A stretch of DNA of 64,000 nt from the NCBI GenBank assembly GCA_030544215.1, contig JARZZO010000012.1:37549194-37613193 (forward strand), read 5' to 3'. This stretch comes from Zantedeschia hybrid cultivar (Eukaryota; Streptophyta; Magnoliopsida; Alismatales; Araceae). Both the position numbers and the translations under genes were made by a program. This document shows positions 43,382 to 53,206 of the stretch, piece after piece. Below the pieces are notes generated by a model, which was given only the letters and a program-made list of their open reading frames with translations, made no database searches and was not told the origin of the DNA. The stretch's first letter is position 1; each line of letters starts with the position of its first letter.

Positions 43382-44133
43382 GCAACCCATAAAAGGCCAC
43401 ACATGGACCTCCTATACCCTTTTTACACCCTCTTGGCCCATGCCCAATCTGCACTAGGCTTGGAGAAGAAGAAAGTAAATAGTCCCCCCTATAGCAAAAA
43501 GGCTTCTAGAAGGTGATAGGTGGGAAATACAAAAGCAACCAATGAAAACCTCCCAAATGCTATTACCCCATTGGTTGCCCTATTATTGGGGCATATTCTT
43601 TCTTATCCCTAGGAAAATAGATACCCAATGTACCCTCCAAAAGCATGGGCTATATATAAAGGGGAGAAGTTCTACACCAAGAAAAAGTTGGAGACACAAC
43701 CCCACCCAAAACAAGAAGAAGAAAAAAGAGAGGAAGAAGAAGAGAACAAGGAGGGTTCGTCTCCCCCCTCCCCTCCATCTCCAGCAGCCCCAAAGCAAAG
43801 AGAGAAAGCTAGAGAAAAAGAAAAGAGAGGGCAAGAGAGAAAGGAATAGACGAAAAAGAAGAGAGAAGGAGAGGAAGCTTGTAGGCCGTCCCCTTCCCTA
43901 TCCAATCCCCAAGGTAGAATGGGGATTGGAGATGGGGTTATCTCCAATGACATTGAAACGTGATCTTTTTGTTCAAATTAAATGAGCCGCCATTCTAAAT
44001 CCTTAATACCCTTTAAATCTTTAAATCTTAATAAGAACAATAAGAACCATTAAATAATGTTGTGATTTAAATTTTCCCAATGCCATGAGATTCCCCGATG
44101 TTTATTCCACCGGATACGTGCATTAGAAAAGGG
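43382..44133 (+). other. Promoter-like region of unknown element
   Basis: GCAACCAAT (43535-43543) and its exact complement ATTGGTTGC (43570-43578) form an inverted pair of CCAAT boxes. TATATATAAA follows at 43651-43660, then a long purine-rich leader (43660-43890). The order is that of a U3 and leader of some LTR, but I found no matching ends. The Lys/Glu-rich frame 43542-43985 is the leader read as protein. Confidence 0.4.
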
Positions 44134-44280
44134 TTGCCTGCCCCTGACCTAGCCCCGGTACTTTATAATAAGTGTTTTGCGATTTTTCAGAAGGCCTACA
44201 CTTATTTGAAACTCTCTCAAAATATCCACCGACTTGAAAACTTTTTGCGTGTGATCCTCTGATAAGGACTGCAGAATGAT
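44134..44280 (-). mobile_element. Copia LTR fragment
   Basis: Matches part of the minus-strand copia LTRs (near 52040-52175 and 59362-59495): TGACCTAG, TTTATAATAAGT, GCGATTTTTC, CGACTTGAAAAC and GCGTGTGA.CCTCT. Only about 147 bp remains. Confidence 0.75.
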
Positions 44281-44449
44281 CATTAGGTAATATCCCATTT
44301 TTTGATAAGGAAAACCGTTTTCTGATAAGGACCAGAAATCATTAAATAATTCTATGATTTAAATGATCCCGTTGAGCTTCCGAAATCTTTTCCACAATGG
44401 CAGATTGGATGGATAACTGAGATAGGGAGGCAATAACATCTTCAATCGT

Positions 44450-46163
44450 CTTTCAATCTCTGATCATCATCAGCCGCTTCCTATTGAGAACATTGGCTAC
44501 AATATTTAATAATTCAATTCAAAATCATAATTTTTTAGGAATTCTATCCAACAACTCTGTCTAAGATTGAGCTCTTTTTGAGAGAAAATATATTTAAGAC
44601 TCTAGTGATCTGTGAAGACTTGAAATTGCACTCCATATAAATAATGCTGCTATGTTTGAGTGCATGCACTACTGCTGCTAACTCAAGATCATGGGTAGGA
44701 TAATTTAGCTCATGATCCATTAGTTGGCGGGATGCATATGCAATTACCTTACCATGTTGTATAAGCACACAACCGATACCTTGTCTTGAGGTATCGGTAT
44801 AGATGACAATACCTTCGGTTTCACTAGGCAGCGTAAGGACTGGAGCCGTAGTTAATCTTTCCTTTAGCTCCTGGAAGATCCTTTCACATTCTTCTGTCCA
44901 CATCTTACCCCTTGCCGGATTAGCTTAGTAAGAGGGTTGCTAGAGTAGCAAACCCTTTTATAAAGCATCAGTATATCCAGCTAGGACTAGAAAACTCCGA
45001 ACTTCAGTTGGAGTCTTAGGTGCTTCCCAATTAATTATAGCTTGAATCTTGGCTGGATCAATAGCTACACCTTTAGAAATAATATGGCTAAAAAATTGAA
45101 TTTATTGTAACCAGAACTCACACTTGCTGAATTTGGCATATAGTCTATGAGTTCTGAGAGTTTTTAGAATAATCCTCGGGTGTTGCTTATGTGCTTCCTC
45201 AGTAAGAGAATATAACAGCGCATCATCTATAAATAATACGACAAAATGATCCAAGTACGGTTTGAATATCCGGTTCATTAAATCCATAAAAAATGTAGGG
45301 GTATTAGTTAAACCAAAAGGCATGACTAGAAATTTATAGTGCCTGTGCTTGGTTCGAAATGTTGTTTTGGGAATGTCTTCTTCTTTAATCCTTAATTGAT
45401 GATATTCTGATCGAAGATCTATCTTTGAAAATTTGTGGCTCCTTGTAATTGATCAAATAGATCATCAATTCGCGACAGTGGATACCGATTCTTCATAGTA
45501 GCTTGATTCAACTTTCGATAATCTACACAAAGCCGCAGAGATCCATCCTTCTTTCTAAAAAATAAAACAAGAGCACTCCATGGAGTCACAATAGGACGAA
45601 TAAATCCTTTATCTAATAATTTTTGAAGTTGCTTCTTCAATTCTACCAGCTCAGCAGGTGCCATACGATAAGAAATCTTAAAGATGGGTAATGTGCCCGA
45701 GAGAAGCTCAATTGAGAATTTGATCTCCCTTATTGGCGGCAGGCGGGGCAATTCATCTAGAAAGACTTCTGGATATTCAATGTCAGAGGTAGAGAAGACT
45801 TTCTTCTCTTTTGGGATGGAAACTACACTAACTAAGTAAGCTGAACAGCCTTTGTCAATGTAGTGTCGTGCTTTAAGTGTTGAGATGATTTGTTTTCTAA
45901 GTTTGGGGAACTTAAGAGGGAACTCTTCTTCCTTGAAATTCTAAAAAGAATATTTTTCCTTCGACAATCAAGTTTAGCATGATGTTGTTCTAGCCAATCC
46001 ACCCCTAGATGACAGCAAAGTCTTTCATCTTAAAGCACATGTAATTGAGTGGAGAGTCTCCTACCTTTTGGGATTGGAGAGCTTCTCCAAGAGTGAAAAT
46101 AGTCATAAGAACTAGGGTTTCAACTAGATCTATCTTGTTAGGTAATGACTTTATGAACTCTTC
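44450..46163 (-). pseudogene. Chromovirus-like gypsy pol (protease, RT, RNase H)
   Basis: Minus-strand order: a protease remnant (46160-45880; the MKDFAVIWGWIG region corresponds to the FDVILGMDWL block), then RT from 45751 (FIRPIVTPWSALVLFFRKKDG, RLCVDYRKLNQ, MPFGLTNTPTFF and FIDDALLYS with the catalytic DD), then RNase H (VLTLPSETEGIVIYTDTS, VIAYASRQL, NYPTHDLELAAVVHALK). The wording fits the Del/Tekay-type group. Several frameshifts and stops separate the pieces; gag and integrase are absent. The right edge abuts an Athila-type LTR. Confidence 0.88.
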
Positions 46164-46573
46164 TGTTCTACTATGGATAAGCTAGTTATACGGCATCTAT
46201 AGCTACCATATAATTAGCTTACCATAGTTTTGCTAAGTAACATAAACAAATCTTAGTGTTCTAGTCTTCTTAGGTAAACACTAACTTACAAACCCCTAGA
46301 GTGCATTAGGTTACCTTATTCTTATTCTAGTCAGACTTTTCACCTAAGTCCTACAGTATTTCAAGTAAGGACTTAAGTAATTAACTAGCTCATTGCTCTA
46401 TCAATTGTTCTAGTTCCTTCCAGCAGCATATAACTTGCCAGGCTTATCTTGTCCTCTATACTTCACCACTGTGTGGTCGTTCTCCTCCTTAAAGAAAAGT
46501 AGATCCATCTACTTAAACCTAATTTCTCACAATCCTATGTCCATGTTCCTAGTTCAGTGGCTCAGGTTGATCA
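46164..46573 (+). mobile_element. Athila-type LTR fragment
   Basis: Starts TGTTCTACTATGGATAAG, the same start as the minus-strand LTR 63396-62861, and follows it to about 46573, where it is cut. It is joined to the gypsy protease at exactly the same place as its counterpart near 63397. Confidence 0.75.
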
Positions 46574-47450
46574 TACTTATGTGTTCAGTCTGGGACTATT
46601 ATGATACCATTCTCTATAATGCCCCACTGACCCGGTTCAATCATGTCAGCTTACTTCGAACTAGCGAGCGCGTCGCAGTGGGAACAACCCAAACATATAC
46701 TTACTCCAGAGTGAGCATAACCCCAAATTTATCAACTAATAACAAATAACGTGAATTACAATACTTGCCCAGATTCTCTAAACATATTCGCATATTACAT
46801 CAATTAAGTAGTAATTTGATCTTCAAGCTTTAAATTTCCTAGTCCCATAACTTAACATATTCACATATTACCTTTCTTTGCCTGAAAAATGTTAGGGAGC
46901 AAGGGTAAGTATCTCATCCGACTTAGCAAGCACATGATACCACTACATGACTAACCTTATATAAACATAAAAAGAAACATGATAATGCCGTATAATCATG
47001 TCATGGTAGATTATAACATAGCAAGCTTTAGCTAACATAGGGATCATGACAAATCATGGCATGGTCGAAAGATCATGGCATAGCATGTCATGGCGTGAGT
47101 ATAAACATATAGATCATGGCATGGCATCATGGCGTGGCTTGACTAGATCAAGCATCATGGCATGGTCTGACTTGATTATGGCATAGCATCATGGCATGGC
47201 ATGATACAAGCATAATAGGGGTATGGCATAGTATCATGGCATGGTTAAAAGATCATGGTATAGCATGAAGTCATAAATATATATAACATACGAATAGCAT
47301 GAATCTTTCTACTTATTTAATGGACATGCATCCAAACCACAATATGAGGAGGTTGGCATGACATGCAGTGTAAGGATCGAGACTTTCGGATCCGGTTTTC
47401 GGAGTCGGACCTTGTAGTTCTGGCCCTAGTGGGGTCTGGGACTCTGTGAT

Positions 47451-47751
47451 GTTTCGCGTCGAGCCCTCGAGACGCGGTTTAAACGGCGTCCACCGTTGCA
47501 GACGCGTTTCAGGTTCTGCCACGTGGGAGCCACGTGGGCTGGCTTTGGGCCGCGGAGCGTACGGCCCTGTCGTGTCGTCTGAACGGCGTCCACGTAGGAC
47601 GACGCCTTTCATACTGCGACTCTGGGTGTGTCAGAGTACGGCCCTGACATGTCGGCTGAAAGGCGTCTGCCTCGATCGACGCGTTTCAGAAACTTGTCAG
47701 AGTGGCCGTCACATCACCTGATAGACGTCCGTGGATGTCGACGCATTTTAG
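47451..47751. repeat. GGCGTC hairpin cluster 7 (5 copies)
   Basis: Copies at 47451-47482, 47481-47513, 47578-47612, 47655-47691 and 47717-47751, with arms such as AACGGCGTC / GACGCCTTTC. They lie before the CT-rich stretch of the solo LTR. Confidence 0.85.
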
Positions 47752-48312
47752 CCAGTCTCTGGTTAACCCCGCGAGCCCTCCTTCTTTCCCTCATTTTCTC
47801 CTTCTCTCTTTCTCTCTTTCCCTCCGGCGATCTCGGCGGCGATTCCTCCTCCTCCCTCTTTTCCTCCCACCATTTCACCTCTCCCTCCACTCCATCCTCT
47901 ACCTAGCTCCTACCACTACCACCTCCACCTCCACTGCGGCGTTCTACTCTCCGGACGGCGGCCGACGTCACGGTGGAGCAAGGACGACCACGGCGGTATC
48001 GGCGGCGGCGTGGGGCGAGACGGGTGGACGGCTTGAAGCTCGGAGGCGTCCAAGTATACGGTAGGGTGACGGTTCCCATAGCATCGTGTTTAAGCCATGT
48101 TTTCCCCCGTCTATGCATGTTGTGGATCTTTGGTTTTGGGGGGAGTAGAATGAACATGTTTAGGTGTTCTTTTGATGATATGGGGGATTTGCTATGAATG
48201 TGATTTCCTATGGATTGTATTGCCCCTCTTTTTCCTCCGTTTTTGGGTGATTTTGGGGTTGTTTGGGTTGAAAAGGGAGCCCTCGGGCTCATGGCAGATT
48301 CTGGTTCCTGGA

Positions 48313-48678
48313 GTTGAAAGACGTCGTGCATGGACGACGCCTTTTTGAAGGGCGTTGGGCCATCACGACGCCTTTTAGACAGGAATCGCCTGACTGAGAG
48401 TCTGCAAGTTCGGGATTCTGGGACTAAAAGACGTCATGGGTGGGCGACGCGTTTTGAATAGCGTCGGGCAGCCATGACGCCTTTTAAGGCAGAAATCCCC
48501 TGGGTAATTTCTTTGGAATTTCTGGATTTCTGTGCTAAATGGCGTCTGAGGATGTCGACGCCTTTTAAAAGGCGACCACTGGTGTCGACGCCTTTTAAGG
48601 GCCTGATTCTGAAGACTGTTTTACATGAACCAGCACATGGAGCTTGAATGGCGTCGGCCTTGGGCGACGCGATTCAAG
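48313..48678. repeat. GGCGTC hairpin cluster 8 (7 copies)
   Basis: Copies at 48313-48348, 48347-48378, 48425-48457, 48456-48488, 48534-48568, 48567-48599 and 48642-48678. Six form three tandem pairs sharing TTGAA or TTTTAAAA at the join. This is the cleanest cluster; arms AAATGGCGTC / GACGCCTTTT are almost intact. Confidence 0.9.
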
Positions 48679-49985
48679 ACAGAACCTCACTAATTCATGC
48701 CTGTAAAGTGTGTTCATACTGCTAGATAGAAGGTTAGTGCATGTTTTGGTGCACGCGGTAGAGATGGATTCTGCATGACCGGGTGATACTATTGTGTGTG
48801 TTATGCGATCGCGGACTTTTCACGTGACCGGATCGTACTGTGCTGGGTTTTATGTTACTGTGGACCTGGAGTGACATTGTAGCGCTTTATCACCCTGTGC
48901 TGGTGGGGGTGTGAGCACAGCACCGGTGGGGGCGTAGGCGGGGTGACGCCTAGTGAGAGAGGGTCACCTGGTGAACCCCGGGGTCAGCTAGTACCGGTGT
49001 CGGAATGGTACATTCGGAGAGTCACTCATGCTGAGGGAAGGAGTAGCCACCTGAGCCGGTTGGGCCGGAGTAGCTAGTGTGCTATCCGAGGGGTTACTGC
49101 TTGGCCTCAGCGGGTCGAGGTTTTCCCACCGTTGTTTGTGTGGTTGGCGAGCTCTACCGAAACGGCACTTGTGGGTTCCCTAGTCGGCTGGTTTAGAATA
49201 TGCATGTTTATTATGTTTTCGATTGCATGTGATTCCACGTTGAGAATTAGGAATTGTACTTACAACTGTACTCGTTACTTTACCGTTAGCCGTGCTTTGC
49301 ACTTGTGGGTGTGTGCGTGGGCAGTGGGGATCGAAGGATCCCTACTGAGTCTTGTCTTGAGACTCACCCCTGCGGTTTTTAGGTGAGGACTCCCAGCAGA
49401 CCTAGAGCGGCGTGTGCGGCCGTGTGTTGAGCGCCTTCAGCGGTTGTTCCGGGGTATGCCCCGATGTAGTTGTTATTTATTTCTGGCCTGTATGTTTAAT
49501 TATTTCCTTCAGTTGGAGTATGTAATTATTTGCTGTATCGAGTCGCATTGTAATAATTTTAATTCCTGCACTTTCATTTCAATTCAATGCGATGTGAATG
49601 TTTAGCTTAGTTTATTATTTATTTCCCAGACTTACTAGATCCTGGTTTGGTTCCAAATTAATGATTCGGTACCCATTTAGTAATCGGATCCCCGATTATA
49701 GGGTGGCGGGTCGTTACATGCAGCCAGCAGTTAGGCAAATGCCCGCTGGCGCTTCTACTGCGCTGTAGGGGGACCCACCCGTCCTACTTGGATTGGGAGA
49801 ACCGTACCCAAGATTTTCCCGTTTGCCTCGGGTTGCATCTTTTACTTAATGTCTGCCTCACAAGGATGCTTATATGATTCGGACGCATGGACTCCTAAGG
49901 TGGTACTGTCCGTAAGCATGTTCGATTTTAATGTTGGAGACTTATAGTATGGGATTTGGCATGGATTTATAGCATGAGATTGGGT

Positions 49986-51618
49986 ATATGATACTAACAT
50001 CTAACCATTTCACAACTTCTTTCTTAACCATTTCCATCATTATGGGGTTTAATCTTCCTTGCATCTCCCTGCTGGGCTTAGCATTCTCCTCTAAATAAAT
50101 ATGATACATGCAAGTGGTTGGACTAATTCCTTTTAGATCAGCTACAGACCACCCTATGGCTCCTTTGTGAGTTCAGAGGACTTCAATGAGTTATTCCTCC
50201 AGGGAAGGGCTGAGGTTAGAAGCTATGATCACAGGTAAACTTTCGGATGGGTCCAAAAAGACATATTTGAGGGAGTCTGGTAAGGGCTTAAGTTCCAATT
50301 GAGGAGGGGTTTGGAGAGAGGGAGAGCAGGTTCTAGGTTGAGTTCAAGTAGAGTTCAAACTTATTGGGCCGCCAAGCCTTCTTTCCCAGGTCAAGCTTAG
50401 ATGTTAGAAGTGGACATCAGCTCCTCTATTTCTTTGGGTTGGGGCAAATGGGATGTTTCTAAGATTTTATCAATCACATCAATTGCAAAGCAATCTTCCC
50501 CATCCTGCATATGTCCAGATGCTCTAAAAATGTTAAGGGATATTCTGTGATCCCTAAAGGAAATATCCATAAGTCCTGACTTACAATTGATGATAGCATT
50601 GGCTGTAGCCAGAAAATGGCAGCCCAATATGATTGGACTATTTTTCAATTGTTGGATGGGTTTCATGTCGAGGATTACAAAATCAACTGAGAAGTAACAA
50701 GTGTCAGGATATCCTGACAATAGCATCCTCTACCATTCCTTTTGGTGTCCTAAGGGATCTATCAGCAATTTGTAGGATTACTAGAGTTTGTTTTAATTCT
50801 CCTATCCCAAATTTTTCATAAACTGAAGTGGGCAAATAGATTCACACTTGCCCTTAAATCCAATAGAGCCTTATCAGAAGTGTTCCCCTCAATGACACGA
50901 GATGAGTGGAGCCCTAGGATCTTTCATCTTTTTCTGAAATTGGTTAAGCAAAATGGCACTCACCTTTTTAGACAAAAAGATTTTGTTAGGAGTTGTTTTG
51001 GGCTCTCTCTTATGAGTGCAAAGTTCCTTCAGAAATTTGGCATAGGGTGGCACATGTTAGATGGCATCTGCCAGAAGTATGTTAATGTGGACTTGTTTAA
51101 ATAAGTCCATTAACTTTTCATTGTTGGTATGGATTTGATGCTTCCTTTACTCTTTGCCATTTTCTAGGGCTTGTGGAAAAGGGATTTTGGTTTATTGTTC
51201 TCAGGAGATTCCTCAATTTTTCCTTTTTCCTGATTAGGAATGATAGTGGGTTCTTCACTCTCTTCATCTTCTTCTTCGGCCTAATCAAGATTGGCCTGAT
51301 TATATCCATGGTCTGGATAAGGATCTGGCAAAATTTTACCACTTCTTAAGGCCAAATACTTTTGCATTTTCTAGCTGTGGGCCTCTTGGTGGATTTGGGT
51401 CTCTTTGAGGTTGGGCCTGAGGAATAGGTAGAAGTGGTTGTTGTTGGAAACCCGAAGGATTGTTTCATGGGTTTGCAATTGGTTGACTGGATAATGGGCC
51501 CACTTTTCTCCTCATAGTGGTGTTGCCCATTTGGCCAAGTTGGGCTTCCAGTTTTGTAATGGATTGCTGTTGAGAGATGACAAATTGTTGCAATTGTTGT
51601 TGCTGTTGTTGTTGGTTC
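49986..51618 (-). pseudogene. Athila-like gag C-terminus, protease and RT N-terminus
   Basis: Continuing the gag from the far side of the copia insertion: a Gln-rich run and QSITKLEAQLGQMGN (51600-51500), a degraded linker, then protease (50726-50397: VDFVILDMKPIQ, SPIILGCHFLATANAIIN, FRDHRISLNIF). The start of RT follows (50330-49990: SLPVIIASNLS, HKGAIGWSVADLKGISP, EENAKPSRE). The gene stops at about 49986, where an LTR fragment begins. Stops and a frameshift are present, so it is nonfunctional. Confidence 0.82.
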
Positions 51619-53186
51619 TGTTGGGTTCGCTGTGTCGAGATCTGATCGAAAATGCAGCGGAATAAAATATTACGGGATCAGATTCATCCTGTTTTGATCA
51701 TTAAAACAATACCGGTGTAAATCGGATTTACCTTACGCGGATTCGAATCCGCGTTCGTTTTCCGGTTCTGTTGGAGCGAGGTCGCAAGTCGCGCAGGTGC
51801 CCTACCTATAGCGGTATCCACGCGGTTCTCCTCGCGATAGATCGTCCTCGCCTCCTCGCTTGATTCGACGTTCTTGGATCCCGTCTGGCTGTGTGTAATC
51901 CACTGCGACATGCGGATTCAGAATCTCCCGTCGGACGGAAGGCAGAGCAGTCGGGAGCCGAAACGGAGCCTCCAGAGGGCCGGCCTCATGTCGTGCGTCT
52001 GGAAGAGAGGAAAGAGAAAGAATGACTGCTAGGTTAGGGTTCCTGGCCCTCGACCTAGCGTCCGTTTTTTTATAATAAGTCTATTTGCGATTTTTCGTAA
52101 AAATCCAGACTTATCTGAAATCCTGTCGGATTATCCATCGACTTGAAAACCTTTTGCGTGTGACCCTCTAGACCCAAATACCAGTCCTGTTAATAGCCCA
52201 TTTAACCCAGTAACTCTTTACGGACCCATTGAATTAATAAATATCCTTATATTCAATTAATCAGCCGAACTTAATGTCCCACTATAAATTCAGGCGGACT
52301 TCCGATTGCGTTGGATGCCAAACAACATCACGTGATCCTGGATGGCACTGGGTTATCGCAACCCTCTATTGGAACATTTCCGTTATCGGTTAGCGCACGG
52401 ATATAATCCTTCATTCGTGCAACGTTCCCCAATCGACCTAGGGTATGGTTTACTGTTAAACCCTATTCGGTCGATTCACTTGAATCAGATGCTGCTAATC
52501 CGATAACTCTTTATCGAACACAGAGTCCGCCCTAGCCAGGGACTTTAAGCACATCGTTTCCAGAACATTCTCTCTCAAACTACCGAGAGTGGATGATCCC
52601 GTATTGAACACACAATTACCTTCGAGGGCATTTCCCTGAACTCGATCGCTTGACTTATTGATAACTCATGGTTAGGGATTTGTTAGTCAAGGTCAAAGTC
52701 TAGAAATCTACCAACAAGGTATCTTTGGCGTCTCAGGTCCAAGTATCATCTACGCAACCGTGACAAAAGAATCGAGCTGGTTAACAGTGAGGTGTTTACC
52801 ATCCACCGATTCATAGTCGGATCAGTTCAGTGAACTCATTCGCAAATGAGCACCTACAGGTTCAGCATAGTGTCTCCACACAAGTGACTTATAAGATCAG
52901 TCACCCTCATCATATGTGCTGAAGAAACCTATACTAGTCTATCCGGATGTTCGATGTCCTATCTCAAACATCTTATGACTAGGAACAATTAAGAACATGT
53001 GTTTATAAGTCTTCGGTCCTGTAATTATGATCTCTTCATAATCCGAAGATTGTTGCACATGTTCATGGATTTCATCGTGATACGATAAACATAGATCGAA
53101 TTAATTACATACAATGAATTAATGCCATTAATAATCTAAATCAATACATAGTATTGGATTGGCTTTAAGACCATCTAATATTAACA
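51619..53186 (-). mobile_element. 3' LTR of complete copia
   Basis: On the minus strand it starts TGTTAATATT (53186) and ends CGAACCCAACA (51619). Length and ends match the 5' LTR at 58943-60517. Confidence 0.93.
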
Positions 53187-53199
53187 ATCTCCCACTTGG
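53187..53199 (-). promoter_or_regulatory. Polypurine tract of copia
   Basis: Minus CCAAGTGGGAGAT directly before the 3' LTR; the same tract as in the truncated copia at 22104. Confidence 0.8.
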
Positions 53200-53206
53200 A
53201 CTAAAG

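Larger units (their letters stand above)
47369..49718 (+). mobile_element. Solo LTR with perfect 5-bp duplication
   Basis: TGTAAGGATC ... GTCGTTACA, 2350 bp, flanked by TGCAG on both sides, inserted in an older LTR. It carries two hairpin clusters around a CT-rich stretch (47770-47910). The 3' half is related to 39587-41581. No protein is expected; the open frames across 47446-48331 arise from the hairpins and the CT tract. Confidence 0.93.
46615..49985 (-). mobile_element. LTR fragment of 27702/41600 family, split
   Basis: Minus-strand copy in two parts, 49985-49719 and 47368-46615, split by a solo LTR. It ends GGGGCATTATA at 46615. CATGCCATG-rich body at 47040-47260. The first 800 bp or so of the LTR are missing; the left end abuts Athila RT. 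Confidence 0.8.

Noticed and set aside
43542..43985. 147-codon Lys/Glu-rich frame
   Set aside because: A purine-rich leader read as protein; no domain, and both strands are open.
47313..48331. Open frames of 90-142 codons in the solo LTR
   Set aside because: They cross TSD, hairpins and CT-rich leader and have no domain; the LTR is bounded by a perfect duplication.
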